19,926 nucleotides of DNA, taken from the NCBI GenBank assembly GCA_937958145.1, contig CALGOE010000222.1, positions 1 to 19,926 on the forward strand, written 5' to 3'. Shown here in pieces: positions 14,930 to 19,926 of the stretch (positions within the stretch are counted from its first letter, which is position 1; the number at the start of each line of letters is the position of its first letter). The DNA is from an uncultured Desulfobacca sp. (GTDB taxonomy: Bacteria; Desulfobacterota; Desulfobaccia; Desulfobaccales; Desulfobaccaceae). The notes below the pieces were generated by a model. That model did not search any database. It was not told where the DNA came from and saw nothing but the letters and a program-made list of their open reading frames with translations. The translations under genes and the position numbers were made by a program.

Positions 14930-16096
14930 ATGGCGGAACGCTATAAGTTTCTCCTGCTGGTGGTGATCTTTGTCATCATTTACTATATGCCCGTGGATTC
15001 CGGGCGCCTCCAGCAGGCCATTGTGGAATCTTTGTATCTGCTGCAGGAATATGCCCGGGAACACGTTCTGACCTGCTTGATTCCTGCCTTTTTTATTGCC
15101 GGAGCCATCGGCGTCTTCATCAGTCAGCAATCGGTCATCAAGTATCTGGGCGCGGGCGCCAACAAAATCCTGGCCTATGGCGTGGCCTCGGTTTCCGGCA
15201 CGATCCTGGCGGTGTGCTCCTGCACCGTGCTTCCCATGTTTGCCGGCATCTATACCCGCGGCGCCGGTCTGGGGCCGGCCACGGCCTTCTTGTATTCCGG
15301 TCCGGCCATTAATGTCTTGGCCATCATTCTTTCCGCCCGGGTGCTCGGTATGTCTTTCGGCGTGGCCCGGGCCGTCGGTGCGGTGGTCTTCTCGGTGGTC
15401 ATCGGCCTGCTCATGGCGGTGATCTTCCGCCAGTCGGAACAGGAGCGGCAGGAAGGGGGCCTGGCCATGGTGGTCGAGGAACCCTCTAAAACCTTGGGCC
15501 AACAGGCCGCCTTCTTTTTTAATCTGGTGGCCATCCTCGTCTTTGCCGCCTGGGCCAAACCCTCCCTGCCGGTGGGTTTTTACCAGGCCGTGTTCAACAT
15601 TAAATGGTATCTCACCATCGCCTTCCTCATTTCTTTGGGCATTTTGCTGAAAATTTGGTTCAATAAGCAGGAAATCACCGAATGGCTGGAGGCAACCTGG
15701 ACCTTCGTGAAACTGATTTTTCCCCTACTTCTGGGCGGGGTCGTGGTCAGCGGTCTCCTGCTGGGCCGGCCGGGCAGTGACGCCGGCCTGATCCCCAACC
15801 ATTATGTCACCACGCTGGTGGGGGGAAACAGCCTTGCGGCTAATTTTTTTGCTGCCATTTCCGGGGCGTTGTTCTATTTTGCCACCCTGACGGAGGTGCC
15901 CATTGTGCAAGGCCTCTTGGGTTCGGGCATGGGCCACGGCCCGGCCTTGGCCCTGCTCCTGGCGGGTCCGGCCTTGAGTCTGCCCAGCATGATTGTTATC
16001 AACAGCATCATGGGCTTTAAACGGACCGCCGTCTTTATCGGCCTGGTGGTCATCCTGTCCACCCTCCTGGGCTGGGTGTTTGGCATGGTTTATTAG
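14930..16096 (+). CDS. ArsP-type permease (DUF318 family)
   Basis: This 388-residue integral membrane protein matches the DUF318/ArsP permease family, some members of which export trivalent organoarsenicals. It starts with an N-terminal membrane anchor (8-20). The first core repeat has VASVSGTILAVCSCTVLPMF (85-104) followed by YTRGAGLGPATAFLYSGPAI (108-127). A hydrophilic loop (168-190) follows. The second repeat has FATLTEVPIVQGLLGSGMGH (317-336) and LLLAGPALSLPSM (342-354). The CSC pair (C96, C98) in a membrane helix suits binding of thiophilic metalloids. The ATG at 14930 is preceded by GAGGGAG; a GTG two codons upstream overlaps that site. It sits directly after arsR and its putative operator, and before a secreted thioredoxin and CcdA. 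The substrate is inferred, not shown. Confidence 0.88.
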   Translation: MAERYKFLLLVVIFVIIYYMPVDSGRLQQAIVESLYLLQEYAREHVLTCLIPAFFIAGAIGVFISQQSVIKYLGAGANKILAYGVASVSGTILAVCSCTVLPMFAGIYTRGAGLGPATAFLYSGPAINVLAIILSARVLGMSFGVARAVGAVVFSVVIGLLMAVIFRQSEQERQEGGLAMVVEEPSKTLGQQAAFFFNLVAILVFAAWAKPSLPVGFYQAVFNIKWYLTIAFLISLGILLKIWFNKQEITEWLEATWTFVKLIFPLLLGGVVVSGLLLGRPGSDAGLIPNHYVTTLVGGNSLAANFFAAISGALFYFATLTEVPIVQGLLGSGMGHGPALALLLAGPALSLPSMIVINSIMGFKRTAVFIGLVVILSTLLGWVFGMVY

Positions 16097-16152
16097 GGCA
16101 GGATTCTGTTATTCACTGTATTCTCGATTTTAAAGAAGGAGTGTCAGCTTTG

Positions 16153-16527
16153 ATGAACGTGAGAACTTTCCTGGCCGCCAGCCTGGTGGTGCTGATTCTG
16201 CTTGGCAGCGGCCCGGTTCAGGCCGACAAAGAACCGACCCCGGCGGCAGCCAAGCCGGCCCTCTATGACTTTGGCATGGGGATGTGCGCCCCCTGCATTC
16301 AGATGGAGAAAGTGTTGGCCGCCATAAAGAATCAATATGGTGACCAGATAGAAGTGCGCCTGATTATGGCTGAAAAAGAACGGCCCCTGTTTCAGCAGTT
16401 TAAAATCATGGTCGTACCGACCCAGGTCTTTCTGGATGCCAACGGCAAAGAAGTGGATCGCCACATGGGCTTCATGCCCGAAGAGGCCCTGGTGGCAAAA
16501 CTGCGGCAGTTGAAATTTATTCAGTAA
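16153..16527 (+). CDS. Secreted or membrane-anchored thioredoxin-like protein
   Basis: This 124-residue protein has an N-terminal signal sequence (hydrophobic 6-19, likely cleavage near QA/DK at 24-25). A thioredoxin fold follows, with active site CAPC (45-48) in DFGMGMCAPC and cis-proline P89 in MVVPTQVF. It should act outside the cytoplasm. The next gene, nine bases downstream, is CcdA, the usual membrane electron donor for such thioredoxins. The pair probably keeps extracytoplasmic thiols or metalloid-thiol complexes reduced. AAGGAG at 16136-16141 precedes the start; ATG 16153 was chosen, while TTG 16150 has better spacing and GTG 16141 overlaps the site. It is 56 bases after the permease. 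Confidence 0.92.
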   Translation: MNVRTFLAASLVVLILLGSGPVQADKEPTPAAAKPALYDFGMGMCAPCIQMEKVLAAIKNQYGDQIEVRLIMAEKERPLFQQFKIMVVPTQVFLDANGKEVDRHMGFMPEEALVAKLRQLKFIQ

Positions 16528-16536
16528 GGAGAATAC

Positions 16537-17232
16537 ATGGACATCGCGGCAGCACTGGGTGAGATTGTCAAAAATCAACCGGCCCTGGCCTTCGGCGCCT
16601 CCTTTGCCGGAGGCATCCTGGCCACCGCCAGTCCCTGCATCCTGGCCAGCATCCCGTTGGTCATCGGTTTTGTGGGCGGCTATGCCGGCAGCAACAGAAG
16701 GCAGGCTTTCCTTTACTCCCTGACCTTCGTCGTCGGGCTGGCCATCGTCATGACCATTCTGGGCGCACTGGCCGCCCTGATGGGCACCATGTTCGGTTTT
16801 CAGGGCCCGGTCTGGTATTTTATCCTGGCGGCAGTGCTGATCACCATGGGCCTGCATCTCTCGGGCCTCATCAATCTGAAACTGGAAACCTCGCAGCGGC
16901 TGCTGCCGCAACGCACCGGGCTGCTCGGTGCCCTGATTCTGGGCATGCTGTTCGGTACGGTCCTGTCCCCCTGCGCCAGCCCGGTCCTCATCGTCATCCT
17001 GACCTTGGCGGCGGTGCAGCAGAAGGTCGCCTATGGCAGCAGCTTGCTCTTTTTCTATGCCTTGGGGCAAGGGGCGCTGATCATTCTGGCCGGCACCTTC
17101 ACCAGCTACCTGGAGAACTTCCTGGCCAACCGGGGAACGGGGCTCGGCCTGTCTCTGCAGAAAACGGCTGGCAGCCTGCTTTTCCTGGCCGGAGTGTATA
17201 TGTTATATCAAGGTATTCAGACGCTCATTTGA
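16537..17232 (+). CDS. ccdA: CcdA-type transmembrane thiol-disulfide electron carrier
   Basis: This 231-residue integral membrane protein is of the CcdA/DsbD-beta family. It carries electrons from cytoplasmic thioredoxin to periplasmic thiol proteins through two membrane cysteines. Two pseudo-repeats are visible: ATASPCILASIPLVIGFVGG (29-48) and TVLSPCASPVLIVILTLAA (141-159). C34 and C146 in SPC motifs are the expected catalytic pair. Six hydrophobic segments are present, the family norm. AAGGAG lies just upstream of the ATG. It is nine bases after the secreted CAPC thioredoxin, its likely acceptor, and 44 bases before a small Cys-containing membrane protein. Cytochrome c maturation is another common CcdA role, but no cytochrome maturation genes are nearby. 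Confidence 0.92.
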   Translation: MDIAAALGEIVKNQPALAFGASFAGGILATASPCILASIPLVIGFVGGYAGSNRRQAFLYSLTFVVGLAIVMTILGALAALMGTMFGFQGPVWYFILAAVLITMGLHLSGLINLKLETSQRLLPQRTGLLGALILGMLFGTVLSPCASPVLIVILTLAAVQQKVAYGSSLLFFYALGQGALIILAGTFTSYLENFLANRGTGLGLSLQKTAGSLLFLAGVYMLYQGIQTLI

Positions 17233-17276
17233 TTAAGAGCCGGGAACTGGTAGCGACAAGATGTGAGGGAAAACGT

Positions 17277-17639
17277 ATGCCGAATCATTGCTCACCTTCA
17301 CCGCCGCAGAACGCGCCGAATCTCAGACGGCCGCCCGCTCTCCAGGGAGAATTGCACTATCGGTCGCTAAAGGCTGGCGCCCCTGACGAGGCGCCAGCCC
17401 CGGCCGCAGGGGGGCAGCGCCCAAGTTGGCTGGGCAGTCTGAAAAATTACGGCAAATGGTGGCTTGTCTTTGCCGGTATTTACGCCAGCTCCTCGGTCTG
17501 TCCATTCTGCGGCAAGCCGGGCTGTCCGGTTGGACCGGGGGCGGCCGGACTCATCGGTTTGGTTTTTGCCTGGTTGATGACCTTTGGCCAACACCTACGG
17601 CGGCGTCTGCAGACGTTTTTGGCCCTGATCAGGGGGTGA
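17277..17639 (+). CDS. Small Cys-rich membrane protein of unknown family
   Basis: I do not recognise this 120-residue protein. Residues 1-50 are polar, proline- and alanine-rich and probably disordered. From 60 it has WWLVFAGIYASSSVC, a cysteine cluster C75-PF-C78-GKPG-C83 (C-x2-C-x4-C), then GAAGLIGLVFAWLMTF (88-103). This looks like two short membrane segments joined by a CPFC-containing hairpin, with a basic C-terminus (RRRLQ). The CPFC pair could exchange disulfides with CcdA or coordinate a metal. GAGGGA precedes ATG 17277; the frame continues upstream to a TTG overlapping ccdA, without a ribosome-binding site. Its TGA is three bases before the second Fe-S gene, so it belongs to the operon. 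The coding call rests mainly on operon fit and the ribosome-binding site. Confidence 0.7.
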   Translation: MPNHCSPSPPQNAPNLRRPPALQGELHYRSLKAGAPDEAPAPAAGGQRPSWLGSLKNYGKWWLVFAGIYASSSVCPFCGKPGCPVGPGAAGLIGLVFAWLMTFGQHLRRRLQTFLALIRG

Positions 17640-17642
17640 GCC

Positions 17643-18203
17643 ATGGCCCTGTTACCACAGATCGATAACCTGGAGATCTTCCGGCCCAAGATGGATACCA
17701 TTCGCGACCGTCTCCATGCCATTGCCACCTTCAGCGCCGATATTTCCCCGGTCTTTCCCTATCTGAATGCGGAGCTGGGGGGCTGGGAGTATGACCAGCA
17801 GCACCAAACCCTGATGTTGAAGCTCAGCGACGGCAAATGGATCACCCTGCATGCCCACCAGATCGCCTTTCGCGGCATGAAGGACATGGAAGAGACCCAC
17901 GCCCTGGTCAAGTGGATCACCGATCAGATTAATGACACCTACGAACGGCGGGAGCAGATCACCCCCCGGTATACCAGCCAGGCTGGCCTCAAAGTCATTG
18001 AAATTCTGAGAAATCTGCCCATGACCAACTGCAAGGCCTGCGGATATGCCACCTGTATGGCCTTTGCCACGGCTTTACGGGAAGGCGAGACCACCCCCCA
18101 GGCCTGTCCACCCCTGTGGGAGGAAAAATATCAGGCCAAACGGGAAAAACTCTTGGCCTACCTGGCCGAATTCGGCTGGCGGCCTTTGGATTACGAAGTT
18201 TAG
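17643..18203 (+). CDS. 4Fe-4S domain protein (ACS/CODH-type Fe-S domain), paralogue 2
   Basis: This 186-residue protein is a paralogue of the one at 13651. It has the same N-terminal domain (AIATFSADISPVFPYLNAEL at 26-45; INDTYERRE at 96-104) and the same C-terminal Fe-S domain, LPMTNCKACGYATCMAFATA (125-144) plus ACPPL. The four ligands are C130-x2-C133-x4-C138-x16-C155. Spacing matches paralogue 1 exactly, while the flanking residues have diverged, so this is an older duplication rather than a recent copy. It lacks a signal peptide or membrane helix. GGGGGTGAG precedes the ATG. It is packed three bases after the small membrane protein and ten before DUF2703, suggesting these three act together. 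The redox partner is unknown. Confidence 0.88.
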   Translation: MALLPQIDNLEIFRPKMDTIRDRLHAIATFSADISPVFPYLNAELGGWEYDQQHQTLMLKLSDGKWITLHAHQIAFRGMKDMEETHALVKWITDQINDTYERREQITPRYTSQAGLKVIEILRNLPMTNCKACGYATCMAFATALREGETTPQACPPLWEEKYQAKREKLLAYLAEFGWRPLDYEV

Positions 18204-18213
18204 CAGGAGAAGT

Positions 18214-18621
18214 ATGAACGGCACGAGGAAGGCACTCCGTATTCAGTGGCAACGACTCGTGGACGAGGGCGAGACCTGTCAGCGCTGCGGGGCCACGGAA
18301 GCGGCCCTGGAGGAAGCCCGGCGTCGTCTCCAGGAGTCCTTAGCACCCTGGGGCATAACCGTGGTGCTGGAAAAAACGGCGCTGGACCCCGCCGCCTTTG
18401 CCCAGGATCCCCAGCAATCCAATCTGGTGCTGATCAATGACCGGCCGTTGGAAGACTGGCTCCAGGCCCAGACCGGCCAGAGCCCGTGTTGTGGGCCGTG
18501 CGGTGATGCCGACTGCCGGACCTTGACCGTCAATGGCAAAGTTTACGAAGCCATCCCGGCGGCACTGATCGTCCAGGGCGGCCTCCTGGCAGCCCGGCCG
18601 TTTTTGCCGACAATTGGTTGA
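18214..18621 (+). CDS. DUF2703 domain protein
   Basis: This 135-residue cytoplasmic protein matches DUF2703. It opens with LRIQWQRLVDEGETCQRCG (8-26), has a central ALDPAAFAQDPQQSN (56-70) and DRPLEDWL (76-83), and ends with GQSPCCGPCGDADCRTLTV (88-106) and YEAIPAALIVQGGLLAA (111-127). Six cysteines (22, 25, 92, 93, 96, 101) in two clusters suggest metal binding or thiol chemistry. The family has no assigned function and in my experience often accompanies arsenic or thioredoxin genes. The ATG at 18214 follows AGGAGA. An open frame extending into the preceding Fe-S gene from 18046 is an artefact. An 88-bp gap with a possible operator separates it from the next gene. Confidence 0.9.
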   Translation: MNGTRKALRIQWQRLVDEGETCQRCGATEAALEEARRRLQESLAPWGITVVLEKTALDPAAFAQDPQQSNLVLINDRPLEDWLQAQTGQSPCCGPCGDADCRTLTVNGKVYEAIPAALIVQGGLLAARPFLPTIG

Positions 18622-18663
18622 AATGTCAGTGATGAACCGGGCCAGAGGCGAATAAATTCGATT

Positions 18664-18692
18664 TTATCTCAGTATATGGAGCTTATAGATAA
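18664..18692 (+). promoter_or_regulatory. Inverted repeat in an AT-rich gap before the minimal thioredoxin gene
   Basis: TTATCT (18664-18669) and AGATAA (18687-18692) are exact inverted copies 17 bp apart, in an AT-rich gap (18650-18700). TATAGA near 18684 resembles a -10 element. The TATAGAT word also occurs in the divergent region near 11951. This may be an internal promoter/operator for the last two genes of the island; it is a weak, pattern-only call. Confidence 0.3.
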
Positions 18693-18709
18693 CGAAAGGA
18701 GCAGGTCTT

Positions 18710-18937
18710 ATGGAAATTAAAATATTAGGCATTGGCTGCCCCAAATGCGAGCAACTCACCAAAAATGTCAAGGAGGCTTTAGAGAAGGCCGGTCTTCAGG
18801 CTGAAGTGGAAAAGGTCACCGATATCAAGACGATTTCTTCGTATGGCGTCATGATGACCCCGGCTTTGGTTATTGACGGCCAGGTCAAGGCGGTGGGGAA
18901 AGTGTTGAAACCGGAAGAAATCGCCAAATTCTTTTAA
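18710..18937 (+). CDS. Minimal thioredoxin family protein (redox-active disulfide protein 2)
   Basis: This 75-residue stand-alone Thioredoxin_3 domain has MEIKILGIGC leading into the active site CPKC (10-13), and a cis-proline in MMTPALVIDG (P51). The domain is complete: 75-80 residues is normal for this family, which is found in anaerobes and archaea. It is cytoplasmic. Such proteins commonly neighbour DUF318 permeases and ArsR regulators, as here. It shares the VTDxKxIxxxGVxxTPAL block with the two-domain protein at 13039, so the island has two related cytoplasmic redox domains as well as the secreted CAPC thioredoxin. AAAGGAG precedes the ATG. The likely job is to reduce disulfides or hand metalloid-thiol intermediates to the permease; this is inferred. 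Confidence 0.94.
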   Translation: MEIKILGIGCPKCEQLTKNVKEALEKAGLQAEVEKVTDIKTISSYGVMMTPALVIDGQVKAVGKVLKPEEIAKFF

Positions 18938-18974
18938 CCGCCCCCTATCAGGAGAGCCAACCCAGGAGAGAATT

Positions 18975-19685
18975 ATGCACCTACTTTGCAGGACCCATCG
19001 GCTGCTGCCTTTGGCTGTGGTTTCCTTCCTGGTTCTATCAGCCGCCGTGGCCAGCGCCGCCCCACGGGCCGAAGTCAGCAAGACCGTCCATGATTTTGGC
19101 GAAGTCTTCGAGGATCAGGCCTTGACCCATATTTTCGAGGTCAAAAATGTCGGCGATGCGCCGTTGATCATTAAACACATCGATTCGGATTGCGCCTGCA
19201 CCACCACCGAAGCCGATCGGCGTATCCCGCCGGGGGGGGTGGGCCGGATACAGCTCACCATTGAACCCTACTCGGTGCTCCGGCAATTTGCCAAGAAAAC
19301 CACGCTGTTTCTCAATGACCCAAAAAATCCGGCCATTGTCCTGACCATGCAGGGCTACGGCAAACCTTTCGTGGAGATTTTGCCAAATCATATTGTCCGT
19401 TTGCAGGGCAAGCCGGGTGAGGAAGTGCGCAAACAGGTGCGCTTTGTCTCGCACTTGAAAGAGCCGTGGGAAATCAAAGAAGTGCGCACCAATATCCCGC
19501 AGGAGATCAACATCAAGGTCACGCCGGAGGTGCCGGGAAAAATTTATGTGGTGGAGGTCAGCAACAAAAAGCGGGAAGCAGGGAATTTTTCCGGCAATAT
19601 CGAACTGTTCACCACTTCCGAGAAACGGCCGAGAATGATTATGCGGGTCTTTGGAGAGTTTTTCTTCTCTGGCACCGAGGGATAA
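18975..19685 (+). CDS. Secreted DUF1573 domain protein
   Basis: This 236-residue protein has a clear signal peptide (hydrophobic 11-26, likely cleavage after ASA at 28), so it is periplasmic. A DUF1573 Ig-like beta domain follows: VHDFGEVFEDQALTHIFEVK (38-57), the family motif DCACTTT (72-78, C73 and C75) and IPPGGVGRIQLTIEP (84-98). A second beta-rich region (130-232) contains VRLQGKPGEEVRKQVRF and a strand pattern like the first, so it may be a divergent second Ig-like domain. DUF1573 has no fixed function; the C-x-C pair is its hallmark. CAGGAGAG precedes the ATG. It is the last gene of the island, 37 bases after the CPKC thioredoxin, and is followed by an intrinsic terminator. Confidence 0.92.
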   Translation: MHLLCRTHRLLPLAVVSFLVLSAAVASAAPRAEVSKTVHDFGEVFEDQALTHIFEVKNVGDAPLIIKHIDSDCACTTTEADRRIPPGGVGRIQLTIEPYSVLRQFAKKTTLFLNDPKNPAIVLTMQGYGKPFVEILPNHIVRLQGKPGEEVRKQVRFVSHLKEPWEIKEVRTNIPQEINIKVTPEVPGKIYVVEVSNKKREAGNFSGNIELFTTSEKRPRMIMRVFGEFFFSGTEG

Positions 19686-19749
19686 ACCCCGTTCCGGCGT
19701 TGGCGGACCGGTGCGTGATTTCTCAGGAAAACCGCAACGTTTTTACTTG

Positions 19750-19777
19750 ACGGCAGGCCAGAACCTGCCGTTTGTTT
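19750..19777 (+). terminator. Intrinsic terminator ending the redox island
   Basis: CGGCAGG (19751-19757) pairs with CCTGCCG (19764-19770) around CCAGAA. An extra A-T pair extends the stem, and TTTGTTT follows directly. It lies 65 bases after the DUF1573 stop codon. Confidence 0.85.
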
Positions 19778-19844
19778 AAGTCGACCACGTTTTCTGGCCA
19801 AAGCTCTATCCCTGGGCGAACGATCCCATTGAGGCGCCTGCACC

Positions 19845-19872
19845 TTGACAAAAAGAAGCGGCTGGGTAAAGT
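19845..19872 (+). promoter_or_regulatory. Sigma70-like promoter at the right edge
   Basis: A perfect -35 TTGACA (19845-19850) is followed after 16 bp by TAAAGT (19867-19872). This is the same pair and spacing as in front of the kup riboswitch. It lies after the terminator and so begins a new transcription unit. Confidence 0.6.
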
Positions 19873-19880
19873 AATACGCT

Positions 19881-19926
19881 ATGGAAAAAACGACTTCTCT
19901 GCCAGCCCGGCAAGACTCCCCCAAAG
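19881..19926 (+). CDS. Possible start of a further gene, cut by the window
   Basis: An ATG at 19881 opens a frame reading MEKTTSLPARQDSPK up to the window end. It lies only eight bases after the -10 element with no Shine-Dalgarno, so it would be an almost leaderless message. The real start, or a non-coding RNA, may instead lie further right. Nothing about function can be said. Confidence 0.3.
   Translation, partial: MEKTTSLPARQDSPK

Noticed and set aside
18046..18213. Upstream extension of the DUF2703 frame
   Set aside because: It lies inside the Fe-S gene in another frame. The ATG at 18214 has its own AGGAGA site and matches the family start.
1..19926. CRISPR arrays, tRNA or rRNA genes, insertion sequences and att sites
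   Set aside because: No regularly spaced repeats, cloverleaf-like segments, rRNA-like stretches or transposase motifs were seen on either strand.

Overview
The window is about 20 kb of gene-dense, GC-rich bacterial DNA. It most likely comes from a strictly anaerobic Gram-negative bacterium of the Desulfobacterota (Desulfobacca/Syntrophobacterales-like). This is inferred from gene content: ACS/CODH-type 4Fe-4S domains, several small redox disulfide proteins, an ArsR/permease/thioredoxin island, DUF2703 and DUF1573 proteins, and a c-di-AMP riboswitch. No database search was run, so the taxon is an inference. No rRNA, tRNA, transposase or CRISPR array was seen.

Region 1 (2-3791, + strand) is the end of an exopolysaccharide or cell-surface glycan operon. 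It holds the 3' part of a polysaccharide-deacetylase-like gene, a GT4 glycosyltransferase, a GT2 glycosyltransferase and a WecG/TagA/CpsF (GT26) glycosyltransferase. All four overlap end to start, which points to translational coupling.

Region 2 (3847-11146, - strand) is a potassium-homeostasis island, read right to left. A sigma70-like promoter leads into a ydaO/yuaA-type c-di-AMP riboswitch and then kup. trkA (probable CTG start) and trkH (directly abutting) follow. A strong intrinsic terminator comes next, then a KefB-like CPA2 antiporter with a degenerate RCK domain. The island combines two K+ uptake systems and one probable K+/H+ exchanger, with second-messenger control visible at kup.

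Region 3 (11519-19777) is a thiol and metal(loid) redox island. A DGC-domain putative zinc-binding protein is on the - strand. Divergent from it, a + strand array encodes a tandem UspA protein, a two-domain thioredoxin-like protein, a 4Fe-4S protein, an ArsR repressor with a CVC metal site, an ArsP-type permease (DUF318), a secreted thioredoxin, CcdA, a small Cys-rich membrane protein, a second 4Fe-4S paralogue, DUF2703, a minimal CxxC thioredoxin and a secreted DUF1573 protein. It ends at an intrinsic terminator. The coherent reading is an ArsR-controlled efflux and thiol-relay system in which CcdA carries reducing equivalents from the cytoplasm to the periplasmic thioredoxin. The paired Fe-S proteins, DUF2703 and the C-x2-C-x4-C membrane protein have no assigned role and are the best candidates for undescribed biology.

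The last 80 bases hold a promoter (TTGACA, 16 bp, TAAAGT) and the first codons of a possible further gene.
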